A stretch of DNA of 51,408 nt, taken from a virus. Made by a program: the position numbers and the translations under genes. The DNA is taken from IMG/VR virus record IMGVR_UViG_3300042923_000961, positions 1-51,408 of that record; one strand, 5' to 3'. The notes beneath the pieces were generated by a model. It worked only from the letters and a program-made list of their open reading frames with translations, was not told the DNA's origin and did not search any database. This document shows, piece after piece, positions 31,674 to 39,555 of the stretch. Each line of letters opens with the position of its first letter. The first letter of the stretch is position 1.

Positions 31674-32441
31674 CTATTCTATATTAAACTCATTTTCGAA
31701 TAATTCTTCTCGTTTAATAGCTTTATTTCTCGTACACATTGAAGACTTTGGATTATTTCCTACTAAAATATAGTCTTTATTAATTGGATATAGAATAAAC
31801 CATGTTTCGTTTTTAAGTATAAATGTAACGTTTTGATTTTTATTGAGTCCTGAAAATTTTAAGGATGGGTATACAATTAAAGGTACTATTAGTGAAAATA
31901 ATAAAGATCCAATAATTTTACCTATTAGAATAATATTTTTACTTTCATCTAGCTTATCAAGTTGATGAGAAAGATCACTTAACATAAACAAAAAGCTCCC
32001 TATCAACGCTAAGATAAAGCAAGTGAAAATCAAATACTTCATTTGGTACTCTGTCATTTTTCTAGAGTGAATAATTAATTTAGCTGATATTTTTTTTAAA
32101 TCATCATAAATCATTTGATACAAGTATATTATTGAGGCAGTTAGCAATAAAATGAATGAAACCACCTCATAAAGAGCATGATTATAGAATAGATGTTCCA
32201 CCATAAAAAGCGAGATTCCAAACAATATTACAAAAACATATACAGATATAACAAGATACTTGAAAAAATTTATTAGAACCATTTTTTCTTTAATGTATAA
32301 TTTTTTCTCAAGTGTTGTAGCAGAGAATATAGATACAGGTCGTAATTTATATAAAAAAATTACAACAGAAGATGAAATGATAAATATTGTCGAGTTAGAA
32401 ATTCCAATTATCTTTAAAACACTAAAAAAAGATTCTTCCAT
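31674..32441 (-). CDS. Multi-pass membrane protein of unknown function
   Basis: The 255-residue product has about six hydrophobic segments (about 10-30, 58-80, 88-110, 135-155, 170-195) and a soluble C-terminus of about 50 residues with an NETWFILYPINKDYILVGN stretch. Codon use is much richer in A/T than in the adjacent replication and packaging genes. I recognise no family. A terminator follows it. As an AT-rich late-region insert it may be a moron acting at the membrane, for example in superinfection exclusion; that is inference. Confidence 0.6.
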   Translation of the reverse strand: MEESFFSVLKIIGISNSTIFIISSSVVIFLYKLRPVSIFSATTLEKKLYIKEKMVLINFFKYLVISVYVFVILFGISLFMVEHLFYNHALYEVVSFILLLTASIIYLYQMIYDDLKKISAKLIIHSRKMTEYQMKYLIFTCFILALIGSFLFMLSDLSHQLDKLDESKNIILIGKIIGSLLFSLIVPLIVYPSLKFSGLNKNQNVTFILKNETWFILYPINKDYILVGNNPKSSMCTRNKAIKREELFENEFNIE

Positions 32442-32458
32442 TTACCAATCACCAACTT

Positions 32459-32662
32459 TTAAAATAATTCATTATCATCATACTTTATTTTAGCAACTTT
32501 TCCCTTCGCTGTCTCGATTATTGTGAATCCGTGCTCAACCGCTTCGGTTACTTTCGCTTTACCTTGCACACCGTCTAGGATCACAATTAGAACTTTTCCT
32601 TGCTCCATCTTCTGAGTAACGCTCAGGTCTTGCAGATCTATCTTCATTTCTTTTAATCTCAC
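32459..32662 (-). CDS. XtrA/YqaO-like small phage protein
   Basis: Start taken at the GTG at 32662 behind AGGAGGGATTACC; ATG at 32647 is possible. The 67-residue product ends GFTIIETAKGKVAKIKYDDNELF, like the C-terminus of XtrA/YqaO proteins of PBSX-like elements (IVT..GKV.R..F...E.F). These lie upstream of late regulators. Their function is not known. Confidence 0.55.
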   Translation of the reverse strand: MRLKEMKIDLQDLSVTQKMEQGKVLIVILDGVQGKAKVTEAVEHGFTIIETAKGKVAKIKYDDNELF

Positions 32663-32674
32663 GGTAATCCCTCC

Positions 32675-32728
32675 TGATATGGTAAAATGAGGTATCGGTT
32701 GATCGGGAGGGATCCCGATTTTTTATTA
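32675..32728 (+). promoter_or_regulatory. Rightward extended -10 promoter with terminator in the leader
   Basis: The TGGTAAAAT extended -10 at 32680-32688 is followed by GATCGGGA-GGGA-TCCCGAT and TTTTTTATT (about 32700-32727). The TTG start of the small membrane gene comes 13 bp later. A short transcript ended before the gene is likely unless the hairpin is bypassed, as in attenuation. Confidence 0.5.
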
Positions 32729-32740
32729 GGAGATGATACT

Positions 32741-32947
32741 TTGAGTGGTAAATCATTCTCTTGGTCGTTTTCCATCACATTATTTCTGTTGCTTATTTTT
32801 CATGCGCTTTGGCTCAAGATACTACTCATCTGTATAAGTGTCATCGTGTGTGCCTTAAAATTTTGGAAAACATATTATAAGAAAATCGCCATTGCTCAAG
32901 TGACGCTCTATTTATTTATTGTCTGTCTTGCCGCTATTGCGATTTAG
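32741..32947 (+). CDS. Small two-helix membrane protein
   Basis: Start taken at the TTG at 32741, 7 bp after AGGAGA. The 68-residue product begins with SGKSFSWSFS and has two or three hydrophobic segments with a KFWKTYYKK loop between. It runs against the surrounding leftward genes and nearly abuts the end of the next one (convergent). No family is recognised. The upstream terminator suggests tight regulation. Confidence 0.5.
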   Translation: MSGKSFSWSFSITLFLLLIFHALWLKILLICISVIVCALKFWKTYYKKIAIAQVTLYLFIVCLAAIAI

Positions 32948-32950
32948 GAG

Positions 32951-33274
32951 TCAACTGTTCAGCAATTCATGATTGATCTGCATCTTTACTCTCGCCTGTG
33001 CCTTTTTCCATTTTTCCGGTATCTCTTTTCCCTTCTGGTAAAGTCCATAATGGTACGGGCAGAAATCAATTTCACGGCCAACATTCTTAGCACAGTCCTC
33101 GCACATTGGTATATCGCAAGTTTCATAATCAGGACCATTATTTGCGCACAGCTGTTTATAGTCCCTCATGAAAATTTGTTGATTGGAATAGCCGATAATG
33201 TAATCACAGTACCTTGTCGCTGCTTTCTTCCCACATATGGCACATGGATTTTTAAATAAATCAGCATCGTTCAC
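32951..33274 (-). CDS. Cysteine-rich zinc-finger-like phage protein
   Basis: Start taken at the GTG at 33274 behind GGGAGGCGGAAAC. The 107-residue product has cysteine pairs CAICG and CEDC plus further Cys/His (RYCDY, ETCDIPMC, FCPYHY), so one or two zinc sites are likely. The pattern resembles small phage zinc-finger proteins of unknown role. It follows the small DUF6877-like gene. Confidence 0.6.
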   Translation of the reverse strand: MNDADLFKNPCAICGKKAATRYCDYIIGYSNQQIFMRDYKQLCANNGPDYETCDIPMCEDCAKNVGREIDFCPYHYGLYQKGKEIPEKWKKAQARVKMQINHELLNS

Positions 33275-33331
33275 GTTTCCGCCTCCCGATCTTTTATGCA
33301 TTCAATTAGGCATAACGATTGGATCATGCAC

Positions 33332-33511
33332 TCATTCAACCTTGTTCTTATCCATAATAAAAAGCTTTGCGTATCTCAACTGTTGCTTAATATACGGATC
33401 GTCTTCTTGTCCGCCACCAGCTAGCCAATCACCAATTCGACTGTTAATGTCAGCAAGGGCTGCTGTAGGCAGCCGAGGTGCGATGGAAGCGAGTTCCTCC
33501 ATAGGTTTCAT
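33332..33511 (-). CDS. Small phage protein, DUF6877-like
   Basis: A 59-residue frame starts at the ATG at 33511, which overlaps the stop of the upstream gene as ATGA. The product (MKPMEELASIAPRLPTAALA...) continues with DINSRIGDWLAGGGQEDDPYIKQQ, matching the small DUF6877 proteins of lactobacillal and bacillal phages. Function unknown; the operon position is conserved next to DUF3102 genes. Confidence 0.6.
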   Translation of the reverse strand: MKPMEELASIAPRLPTAALADINSRIGDWLAGGGQEDDPYIKQQLRYAKLFIMDKNKVE

Positions 33512-34419
33512 AGTCGCTCACCCATCTTCTCGAGCAAGCCGCTAACAGCGCTTGAATATTTTTTCTTCATATCTGCATCCGGTATGTCGTTTAAAGAAGT
33601 AAGCAGATCTCTAAATCCAGAAACCAGATGATCAAAGCATACTTGGAACTTCATAGCCTCTTTACCGCCAGGAGCAGATGCCTTTCGAAGTTCTGCTATT
33701 TCTGCAACAATTTCATCTGGGATTTTCTCAACGACCTTTGTTACCGGCACGTCGATTGGCTTTTCCTTCAGCTGTTTCTGCAGGTTTTTGTTCTGTTCAT
33801 TAAGTTCTTTTTGACGTTGTTCGCTGGCATCCAGTTTATCCTGAAGACTCTTGATTGCTTCATCATCACCAGTTACCTGCGCTGTTTTGAGCTGTTCTTT
33901 CAACTTGTAGGAAATCTCCAGCTGCTTGCTGAGCAGGCCACTTGTTGTCTTTAATTCTTTCTGACCCAGTTCTGCTTTTGCTGAAATCTTATCAAGCCGT
34001 ATCTGTAGTTCCTCCTTCTCCTTGATGGCTTTTTGCAGTTCTCGCGTAGACATTTCCTCAACATTGTTCTCCTGGACGAACGTTTCTCGTTCATCCTCGG
34101 GGACACTTAGCAATGCAACGGCTTGGGTATAGCTCAAATTCGCAAGCGATTGCGATTTTAAACTTGTCCCAAAAAGAGCCAGCTGATCATCTCCGTATTG
34201 CTGGAATACCTTCATCAGATTGTTGGCTGTGCGCTGTGAATAATCGACGCTCTCTTCTAACCACTTTCCCCACTCTCCATGCGGAAGCAATGACTTCGCT
34301 TCCGACAGGCGCCGTCCGATCTCAATGCTGTTTACGATCAGCAGCTTTCGCGTTTGCTCCTTGATGCTGTTTATTTCCGCTGCGATCATTACTGGTGTGC
34401 GTGTGGCCACTTCGTTCAT
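33508..34419 (-). CDS. DUF3102 protein with long coiled-coil
   Basis: The 303-residue product has a DUF3102 N-terminus (IGRRLSEAKSLLPHGEWGKWLEESVDYSQRTANNLMKVFQQYG), similar to the DNA-binding part of some ParB-like and plasmid proteins. A coiled-coil follows at about 130-225 (KEELQIRLDKI...QDKLDASEQRQKELNEQN), and a helical C-terminus ends the protein. It probably binds DNA. It lies next to PcfJ and PcfK genes, as in several phages. Confidence 0.75.
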   Translation of the reverse strand: MNEVATRTPVMIAAEINSIKEQTRKLLIVNSIEIGRRLSEAKSLLPHGEWGKWLEESVDYSQRTANNLMKVFQQYGDDQLALFGTSLKSQSLANLSYTQAVALLSVPEDERETFVQENNVEEMSTRELQKAIKEKEELQIRLDKISAKAELGQKELKTTSGLLSKQLEISYKLKEQLKTAQVTGDDEAIKSLQDKLDASEQRQKELNEQNKNLQKQLKEKPIDVPVTKVVEKIPDEIVAEIAELRKASAPGGKEAMKFQVCFDHLVSGFRDLLTSLNDIPDADMKKKYSSAVSGLLEKMGERL

Positions 34420-35927
34420 ACCGCTATCACCTTTCTATCCGCTTTTTTCTTTAGTTTTGCTTGTGAAAACCGTTTCAGAAACTCCTCAACTTCCTTAGGT
34501 GGTTGCGTGTCATTATGCGCATACGCTTGACGAATCTGATTGTCTTTGACTTCAACCGTTACGTACGGAACATTTGGCGATGATTTCTTTCTGACGAACA
34601 AAATATTTGTCTTACCATCCGCATATTTTTCCGTATATGTTCCTACGCAATGATGTAGCTTTTCACCTTCATTAATTAGTTCTTTTGCACTCAAAGCTGG
34701 GCGGATCAACAATTTTCCTGATTCGAAAATGTACTTTTTATTAAGCAACCGAACTCGTTTACGAATCTTTTGCTCGATCAGCGCATCCTTTTTTAATTTC
34801 ACTTGTTTCATAAGGTTATTGTGTTGTCGGTGTAAATGCGGAGGGAAGTGAATGTATTCGTCATTCAAATCCATTCCCAACTCTCTGCCGAATTTGTAAT
34901 AATCATCAAGCATTAGAATGACATCTCTTTCAGAACGGAATCGCTTGTCCTTCTCCACTTGTTTCTTGACGTAGTTCAGTGTCTTCCGAAGTGTGAACGG
35001 CCGAGAAACCCTTCCCATATCGCGTGGATCTATATATTTGTTGGAAATTTCTATGGCCTCATTAATGCTGAACTTCGATCCATCTTTGACACCCATTTGA
35101 AGGTATTTCAAAGCCAGTAGATCTACTTTTTCTTTTGATTTGCAAACCGTTTTGACCATTTGTTTAGGGAGTTTAAGCACCTTATCAATACTCTTTCCCC
35201 GCCAATTGATCGCCGAATATGTGCTATTTCCATATAGCTTTGCCTCTATAGCTTCACTAAATCCAAGCTTGGTCAGGTACTCAACTGATGGATAAGCAGA
35301 AGCTAGGGAGAAGAATTTAACATGATCATTGTCGTAGTAATTTTCCCATTTACTGTATTGATACGGTGTATCCTTAACCGCGTTTTGAATACTTTCAAGA
35401 GACCGATAGCATCTAATATGGCTCATTGCAGTGCTTTCCAGTGAATAAACAGATCTATTTTTAATCCAGTTCTGACGATAGTCTGAGTACTCGTACATCT
35501 CTCCTTTATTGCCTGGATCAAACAGGTAAAGGGATCTCGGATAATATTTTGTTTCAACGCTCCGATAGTCTCTGGAATAATCTCGGTAGACAAAATATCC
35601 TCTAGCCACCATTGCGTTAGGACTGACTAGTGATTTTTCGTAAAAGACAAAATAGCCTCTGTCTTGAAGATATTTGTGCCCTCGTCCGCTGGCTCTCACT
35701 TGGCAATGTGATCCACATTGTCGACACTCGACAAATGATCCGTGACGTAATATCTCTTCATTTCGAAAATCCTGTTTGCAATGCGTGCAATATCCATATT
35801 GAAAATGTCCACGACGATATGTGAAAATATATCTGCTGCTCAGGAACACGACATCATCAACGAATTTTTTCATTTCCAAAGTAATCTTTGTGTTAAAATG
35901 TTTTCGAACCTTCTCAAATTCACCCAA
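34416..35927 (-). CDS. PcfJ-like protein
   Basis: The 503-residue product has N-terminal Cys pairs (CTHCKQDF, CRQCGSHC), a central helical part, and the PcfJ C-terminal domain at about 385-470 (LSAKELINEGEKLHHCVGTYTEKYADGKTNILFVRKK), with a conserved HHCVG motif. PcfJ was named from conjugative plasmid pCF10. In phages its role is unknown. It overlaps DUF3102 by 4 bp and follows PcfK. Confidence 0.85.
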   Translation of the reverse strand: MGEFEKVRKHFNTKITLEMKKFVDDVVFLSSRYIFTYRRGHFQYGYCTHCKQDFRNEEILRHGSFVECRQCGSHCQVRASGRGHKYLQDRGYFVFYEKSLVSPNAMVARGYFVYRDYSRDYRSVETKYYPRSLYLFDPGNKGEMYEYSDYRQNWIKNRSVYSLESTAMSHIRCYRSLESIQNAVKDTPYQYSKWENYYDNDHVKFFSLASAYPSVEYLTKLGFSEAIEAKLYGNSTYSAINWRGKSIDKVLKLPKQMVKTVCKSKEKVDLLALKYLQMGVKDGSKFSINEAIEISNKYIDPRDMGRVSRPFTLRKTLNYVKKQVEKDKRFRSERDVILMLDDYYKFGRELGMDLNDEYIHFPPHLHRQHNNLMKQVKLKKDALIEQKIRKRVRLLNKKYIFESGKLLIRPALSAKELINEGEKLHHCVGTYTEKYADGKTNILFVRKKSSPNVPYVTVEVKDNQIRQAYAHNDTQPPKEVEEFLKRFSQAKLKKKADRKVIAV

Positions 35928-35942
35928 TGTCAGCAGCTCCTC

Positions 35943-36305
35943 TCACATGAAGTCCTCAAGCTTCACGTCGAATGGATCCGCTTGGTGTTTCTGCTCTTTT
36001 TTGATTGGTTCTTGGACTGCCGGCTCTTGCACAGCCGGCTTTCCTTCTATTCCGAAGTACTTCAACACAATTTCAAACCCTTGTTCGTCCGTTAAAACGG
36101 CTACCCCGTCCACTTTTTTAAGAGACGCTTCATGCTGCATTACTTTGAGGCTTCCAATGATCGTCTTATCTTTGTGTACTACCTTATCCGCATCATCAGG
36201 ATGGTTTTCCAGATGACGTAGCAAAAATTGTCCGATCACTTGCACGTATGGATTCTTTTCCTTCTCCATTTCTACTTTGATCTTGTCGATCGCTTTATTC
36301 GGCAT
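35943..36305 (-). CDS. PcfK-like protein
   Basis: The 120-residue product has the PcfK-type pattern (IGQFLLRHLENHPDDADKVVHKDKTIIGSLKVMQHEA...LTDEQGFEIVLKYFGI), a Pro/Gln-rich linker and an acidic tail (DPFDVKLEDFM). It overlaps the preceding gene by 11 bp and leads into PcfJ after 15 bp. PcfK/PcfJ pairs occur in conjugative plasmids and phages and may act together. Confidence 0.8.
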   Translation of the reverse strand: MPNKAIDKIKVEMEKEKNPYVQVIGQFLLRHLENHPDDADKVVHKDKTIIGSLKVMQHEASLKKVDGVAVLTDEQGFEIVLKYFGIEGKPAVQEPAVQEPIKKEQKHQADPFDVKLEDFM

Positions 36306-36891
36306 TTTCTAATCCTCCATCAATTCTGAATCCAACGATTGCACGTTCCAAATGTTTTCGATTGGCCAAACGTTTCTTAGCAGTCGGCGTTGTCAGCCAT
36401 GAAATGTAGTCTGGTCGGCAATTCAACTTATCTGCACATTCAACTGCTGTTCCTGTACAAATCAGCCTGTCGCCTTTGTAAATGGCATATCTCGTCGCCT
36501 TTATCTTTTTCAATTTTTCTTTTACTTCCTTGATTCGTTTCGCGCCAACGAACAGATGGTTCTTGATGTAATTAATGCCCTTGCCCCGGTCGAGCGCCAT
36601 GGCAATCTCCACATCGCTTGCTTTAGATTTTCTCCCATTAGATGCCACGCGCTCACTATTAAACTGCCTTTTGAGATAATTCAACCATTCTTCAAGTTGT
36701 TTGATTTTCTCAGTTTCCTTAGTTTCACCCATTGTCGAATCAATCGACTTGCCTAATTCCCGGAGTTGTAGATCGATCAACTTCAATTGTTCAAAATCTT
36801 CTTTCCCCATTCGGTCTTTCGATCTAATTACTGCACTTTCATCGAGTAGCTTGCCGATCTGCACCAACTGCTTATGATATTTTGATGGCAT
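36295..36891 (-). CDS. Hypothetical protein with phage HTH-like parts
   Basis: Start taken at the ATG at 36891 after GGAGGGATTGATC. The 198-residue product has an N-terminal coiled-coil (LKLIDLQLRELGKSID), a central ASDVEIAMALDRGKGINYIKNHL HTH-like part, and a C-terminal segment YAIYKGDRLICTGTAVECADKL found in many phage regulators as a small module. It may bind DNA. The function is not known. Confidence 0.55.
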   Translation of the reverse strand: MPSKYHKQLVQIGKLLDESAVIRSKDRMGKEDFEQLKLIDLQLRELGKSIDSTMGETKETEKIKQLEEWLNYLKRQFNSERVASNGRKSKASDVEIAMALDRGKGINYIKNHLFVGAKRIKEVKEKLKKIKATRYAIYKGDRLICTGTAVECADKLNCRPDYISWLTTPTAKKRLANRKHLERAIVGFRIDGGLENAE

Positions 36892-36893
36892 GA

Positions 36894-37067
36894 TCAATCC
36901 CTCCATTTCCATTCGCCTTTTTTCTTTGCAATCAATAGTGTCTGATGCGTATACGGCAAGCTTTCTTTCACCTGTTCGTCATTCAATCCAGGCTCAAAGA
37001 TTGTGATCACAGGGTACATTTTGCGTTCAGAATCTATCCGCCTGTGTATGGTCACTCGCCGCTTCAT
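36894..37067 (-). CDS. Small hypothetical phage protein, 57 aa
   Basis: The frame starts at the ATG at 37067, 7 bp after the preceding stop. The product (MKRRVTIHRRIDSERKMYPV...) continues as VITIFEPGLNDEQVKESLPYTHQTLLIAKKKG and has no known domain. It ends 3 bp before the next start, so it is part of the operon. Confidence 0.5.
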   Translation of the reverse strand: MKRRVTIHRRIDSERKMYPVITIFEPGLNDEQVKESLPYTHQTLLIAKKKGEWKWRD

Positions 37068-37073
37068 CAGGCG

Positions 37074-37526
37074 TCACTTCCTTTTGCGTTTCTTGAGCTT
37101 GTCCAATGTTGTCCACCCGAGATCTTTGTCATAGGTTACTAGGCTTAATGGCCAAGGATAGCGGTTCATAAACAGTTTTTTCTTCATCCGGAATACTGCC
37201 GTTTCGATACCTTTCACGTCGATGATTTCGATTGTTCCATCATTTCGGTATACCTTGAAGTCCGCAACATATTCAATGCGGCTATATTTTTCGCCATAAG
37301 GCGTGATCCCGGCTTCCTGGAGCATAAATCTTGGCTGTCGCTCAAATCGCTTGATCTCACCCGCCTTCTTCAACCATTTCAGCTGCACGTAATAACGGGA
37401 TCCAATCTCTGAATCAAACCGGATTCCGTCAACAATCGTCTTTTTGGCATTGAATTTCTGTTTCTTTGTCTGCTTTTTTAGCATTTCCTGATACTCGTCA
37501 GAGGTCATTGTTTCAGTGAGATTCAC
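37074..37526 (-). CDS. DUF1064 endonuclease (Holliday-junction resolvase-like)
   Basis: Start taken at the GTG at 37526 after AAGAAGGCGAAG; ATG at 37508 is also possible. The roughly 150-residue product has the DUF1064 core: KFNAKKTIVDGIRFDSEIGSRYYVQLKWLKKAGEIKRFERQP, YVADFKVYRNDGTIEIIDVKG with the D...(I)DVKG nuclease motif, then RMKKKLFMNRYP. DUF1064 proteins have the PD-(D/E)xK fold and resolve branched DNA. The gene overlaps the zinc-ribbon gene by 14 bp. Confidence 0.82.
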   Translation of the reverse strand: MNLTETMTSDEYQEMLKKQTKKQKFNAKKTIVDGIRFDSEIGSRYYVQLKWLKKAGEIKRFERQPRFMLQEAGITPYGEKYSRIEYVADFKVYRNDGTIEIIDVKGIETAVFRMKKKLFMNRYPWPLSLVTYDKDLGWTTLDKLKKRKRK

Positions 37527-37680
37527 GCCGCTTCGCCTTCTTTCTTCGCTTTCCCTTAGGCTTGTTTTCTTTCTCGCAATCCTCACACTTTCGCGGATAT
37601 CCAGTTTCTTCGCCATCGATCAAGCTGCCGCATTGCTCACAATAAAAACCGCTCAGCATCAGTTCTGCAATTTCACCCAT
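37513..37680 (-). CDS. Small zinc-ribbon-like protein
   Basis: Start taken at the ATG at 37680 behind GAGGAGGAACAGC. The 55-residue product has two cysteine pairs (FYCEQCGSLI and KCEDCE) and a very basic end (KGKRRKKAKRRESH). It looks like a zinc ribbon with a nucleic-acid-binding tail. Family unknown. The stop overlaps the resolvase-like gene start. Confidence 0.6.
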   Translation of the reverse strand: MGEIAELMLSGFYCEQCGSLIDGEETGYPRKCEDCEKENKPKGKRRKKAKRRESH

Positions 37681-37691
37681 GCTGTTCCTCC

Positions 37692-37919
37692 TCACACCAA
37701 GCTGAACACGACGAATCCTGGCTTTTGTTCATAATCCGTTACATATCCGACCTGTTTTGTGATCTCATAGCCTGTATATTTTCCTTCTGTCCATTCCTTC
37801 AGCACCAAAGTGTCACCTTCGCGGTAGTGCCGATCGTCAAATCTAATCTCAAACGTCTTTCTTCCCTCAGCAACCGCCTTGAAGTACTCAGGAAGGATCT
37901 TAATCTTGTGGACGACCAT
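37692..37919 (-). CDS. DUF3850/ASCH-like protein
   Basis: Start taken at the ATG at 37919 behind GGGAGGCGTGGCGCG. The 75-residue product has the DUF3850 pattern: HKIKILPEYFKAVAEGRKTFEIRFDDRHYREGDTLVLKEW and a final KQVGYVTDYEQKPGFVVFSL. It is an ASCH-type (PUA-related) domain, probably binding RNA or modified nucleotides. Common in phage early operons; exact role unknown. Confidence 0.78.
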   Translation of the reverse strand: MVVHKIKILPEYFKAVAEGRKTFEIRFDDRHYREGDTLVLKEWTEGKYTGYEITKQVGYVTDYEQKPGFVVFSLV

Positions 37920-38028
37920 CGCGCCACGCCTCCCTTTTCCAATCTGCTCGTCCGCCGACAAGCGCGCAAGTGATTGCAGCTATTCCGAAGGGCAACAGAA
38001 TCACTGACGCTGCCATTGCCGCGATCAC
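37900..38028 (-). CDS. Small membrane protein, 42 aa
   Basis: Frame from the GTG at 38028, overlapping the previous stop as GTGA, to the TAA at 37900. One hydrophobic segment (MAASVILLPFGIAAITCALVGG) and a charged tail. It overlaps the DUF3850 gene by 20 bp in another frame. Coupled expression with its upstream membrane gene is likely; function unknown. Confidence 0.45.
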   Translation of the reverse strand: MIAAMAASVILLPFGIAAITCALVGGRADWKREAWRDGRPQD

Positions 38029-38177
38029 GATACCTCACCTGGTCCGATCAAGGTAAGGGCAAGTACAAATATTGCTGTGAATGTAAGTGCCGGAAAAGCG
38101 AGACTATTGTGCTTGCGTCGACTACCGTAAACGCCGATGCCGGCAAGGATGATTAATACAATGCGTATTGCTAACAT
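38025..38177 (-). CDS. Small membrane protein, 50 aa
   Basis: Frame from the ATG at 38177, behind GGAGGTGCACCT, to the TGA at 38025. Two hydrophobic segments (AIRIVLIILAGIGVYG and FPALTFTAIFVLALTLIG) are separated by SRRKHNS, giving a membrane hairpin. It is coupled to the next small membrane gene. Family unknown. Confidence 0.5.
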   Translation of the reverse strand: MLAIRIVLIILAGIGVYGSRRKHNSLAFPALTFTAIFVLALTLIGPGEVS

Positions 38178-38188
38178 AGGTGCACCTC

Positions 38189-39037
38189 CTAGATACTGTT
38201 TAAGAATTCTTCAAGCTCTTTAGCGCGCCGCTTGACCTCTTCCGGATCTTCCGGTGGTTTGTCTTGTTCCTGCTTGTTCATCCACTCAGGTTCAACTTCA
38301 TGACGCTGTGGATTAGACGCCCGCTGGGTTTGCTGTCGTTGTGCTTGAAATTGTTTCTGCTCTTGCTCCACATCAGCCAAGGTTTTAATGCCCTTAGTTG
38401 CCCAATTGTTTAAGATCCCTACAGCATATCCATAAGACTTTCCAAACTCTGCCGACATACGGAACGCTTTGCAGATTACGGCATCTTCTAAACCGTCTTG
38501 TTCTAGGTAGACGGTGATGTTCTGGCATTGCATGGCATTGGGTTGTTTCCCAAAGCACTGAAAATATTCATCAAACCAGTGCTGACGACTAACTGCAGTT
38601 TTTTGTTTCGTTTCGTTTTGTTTAGTTTCACTAACAACTAATGCGGAAGCATTGTCGGAAGGTTTGTCGGAAAGGTTGTCGGAAGCATTGCCGGAAAGAT
38701 TGTCGGCATCTGTTGCCGACAGCAATGATTTCTCGGAAACTTTGTAGGCAATCATTGCCGACAAATCATATAATTGATAGACTGCTGACTTACTTCCCTT
38801 CCTTGACCTAAAGTCGATGAATCCCTTCATTTTTAAATCGTTTCGTGCGTTCGTTATCGTTCTTTCGGAAAGGCCCGTCTTAATGCATAACACCGATACA
38901 GCCACCGCAAATTCTCTAAGCCATCCAGCCTTATTGTTTACGTTCGCCAGTGCGTGCCATAAAGCAATTGCTGATGTACTAAGCTGACTTGTTTCGAGCC
39001 GATCATAGAATGCATTAATTAACCGAATGTAGTTCAA
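38189..39037 (-). CDS. DnaD-like replication initiator
   Basis: The 282-residue product has a winged-helix N-terminus (TGLSERTITNARNDLKMKGFIDFRSRKG) and a DnaB_2/DnaD C-terminal domain at about 150-225 with the signature YAVGILNNWATKGIKTLADV. Between them lies a repetitive NLSG-NASD-NLSD-KPSD-NASA stretch (about 110-132) encoded by 12-bp repeats, probably the origin. It opens the origin and loads helicase with host help. No phage helicase loader is visible next to it. Confidence 0.82.
   Translation of the reverse strand: MNYIRLINAFYDRLETSQLSTSAIALWHALANVNNKAGWLREFAVAVSVLCIKTGLSERTITNARNDLKMKGFIDFRSRKGSKSAVYQLYDLSAMIAYKVSEKSLLSATDADNLSGNASDNLSDKPSDNASALVVSETKQNETKQKTAVSRQHWFDEYFQCFGKQPNAMQCQNITVYLEQDGLEDAVICKAFRMSAEFGKSYGYAVGILNNWATKGIKTLADVEQEQKQFQAQRQQTQRASNPQRHEVEPEWMNKQEQDKPPEDPEEVKRRAKELEEFLNSI
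38640..38722. repeat. Iteron array inside the initiator gene, candidate origin
   Basis: TTGTCGGAA or one-base variants recur at 38652, 38664, 38676, 38688 and 38700 with exact 12-bp spacing, plus a weaker copy at 38640. An inverted TTGCCGACA follows at 38713, another inverted copy lies near 38755. Same-face spacing of short repeats in a DnaD-type initiator gene is typical of a phage origin. Confidence 0.7.
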
Positions 39038-39065
39038 GGCCTCACCTCCTCATCTAGCACTTGCA

Positions 39066-39542
39066 TTAAAACGGCAGATCGTCCTCTGCGATATTAATAG
39101 GCTTGCTGTCATTTGCGAACGGATCCTCAAAGCTTGGGGCGCCCTGAGCTTGGCTTGTACCGGTGCTACTGCTCCCGCTACTATAATTGCCTTGACTGGT
39201 TGATTGACCGCTAGAATGCGTCCCTTTCGGCTCTAAAAACTGCACACTATCAGCAATAACTTCTGTCACATACACACGCTTGCCTTCGTTGTTCTCATAA
39301 CTGCGCGTCTGAATTCGCCCTTCCACACCAGCCAGACTTCCCTTGCTCAGGAAGTTAGCTGCGTTCTCAGCCTGACGACGCCAGACGACAACGGGAATAA
39401 AGTCTGCTTCTCGCTCGTCCTGTTGGTTCTTAAATGGCCTATTCACCGCGATCGTAAAGCTAGTGAAGGCAACACCGTTCGGGGTGTATCTTAAATCCGG
39501 ATCTTTCGTCAGCCTTCCGACCAAAACCACTCGATTGATCAT
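39066..39542 (-). CDS. ssb: Single-stranded DNA-binding protein
   Basis: The 158-residue product has the SSB OB-fold ([39 protein letters not shown]...[37 protein letters not shown]), a Ser/Gly/Gln-rich linker and the DLPF tip that recruits partner proteins. It protects single strands in replication and recombination. It lies 29 bp downstream of the initiator and next to the MBL-fold gene. Confidence 0.95.
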   Translation of the reverse strand: MINRVVLVGRLTKDPDLRYTPNGVAFTSFTIAVNRPFKNQQDEREADFIPVVVWRRQAENAANFLSKGSLAGVEGRIQTRSYENNEGKRVYVTEVIADSVQFLEPKGTHSSGQSTSQGNYSSGSSSTGTSQAQGAPSFEDPFANDSKPINIAEDDLPF

Positions 39543-39555
39543 GCATGTTCTCCTC

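Noticed and set aside
38640-38760. Possible CRISPR-like repeat array
   Set aside because: Unit length is 9-12 bp without unique spacers and lies in a coding gene; iterons explain it better.
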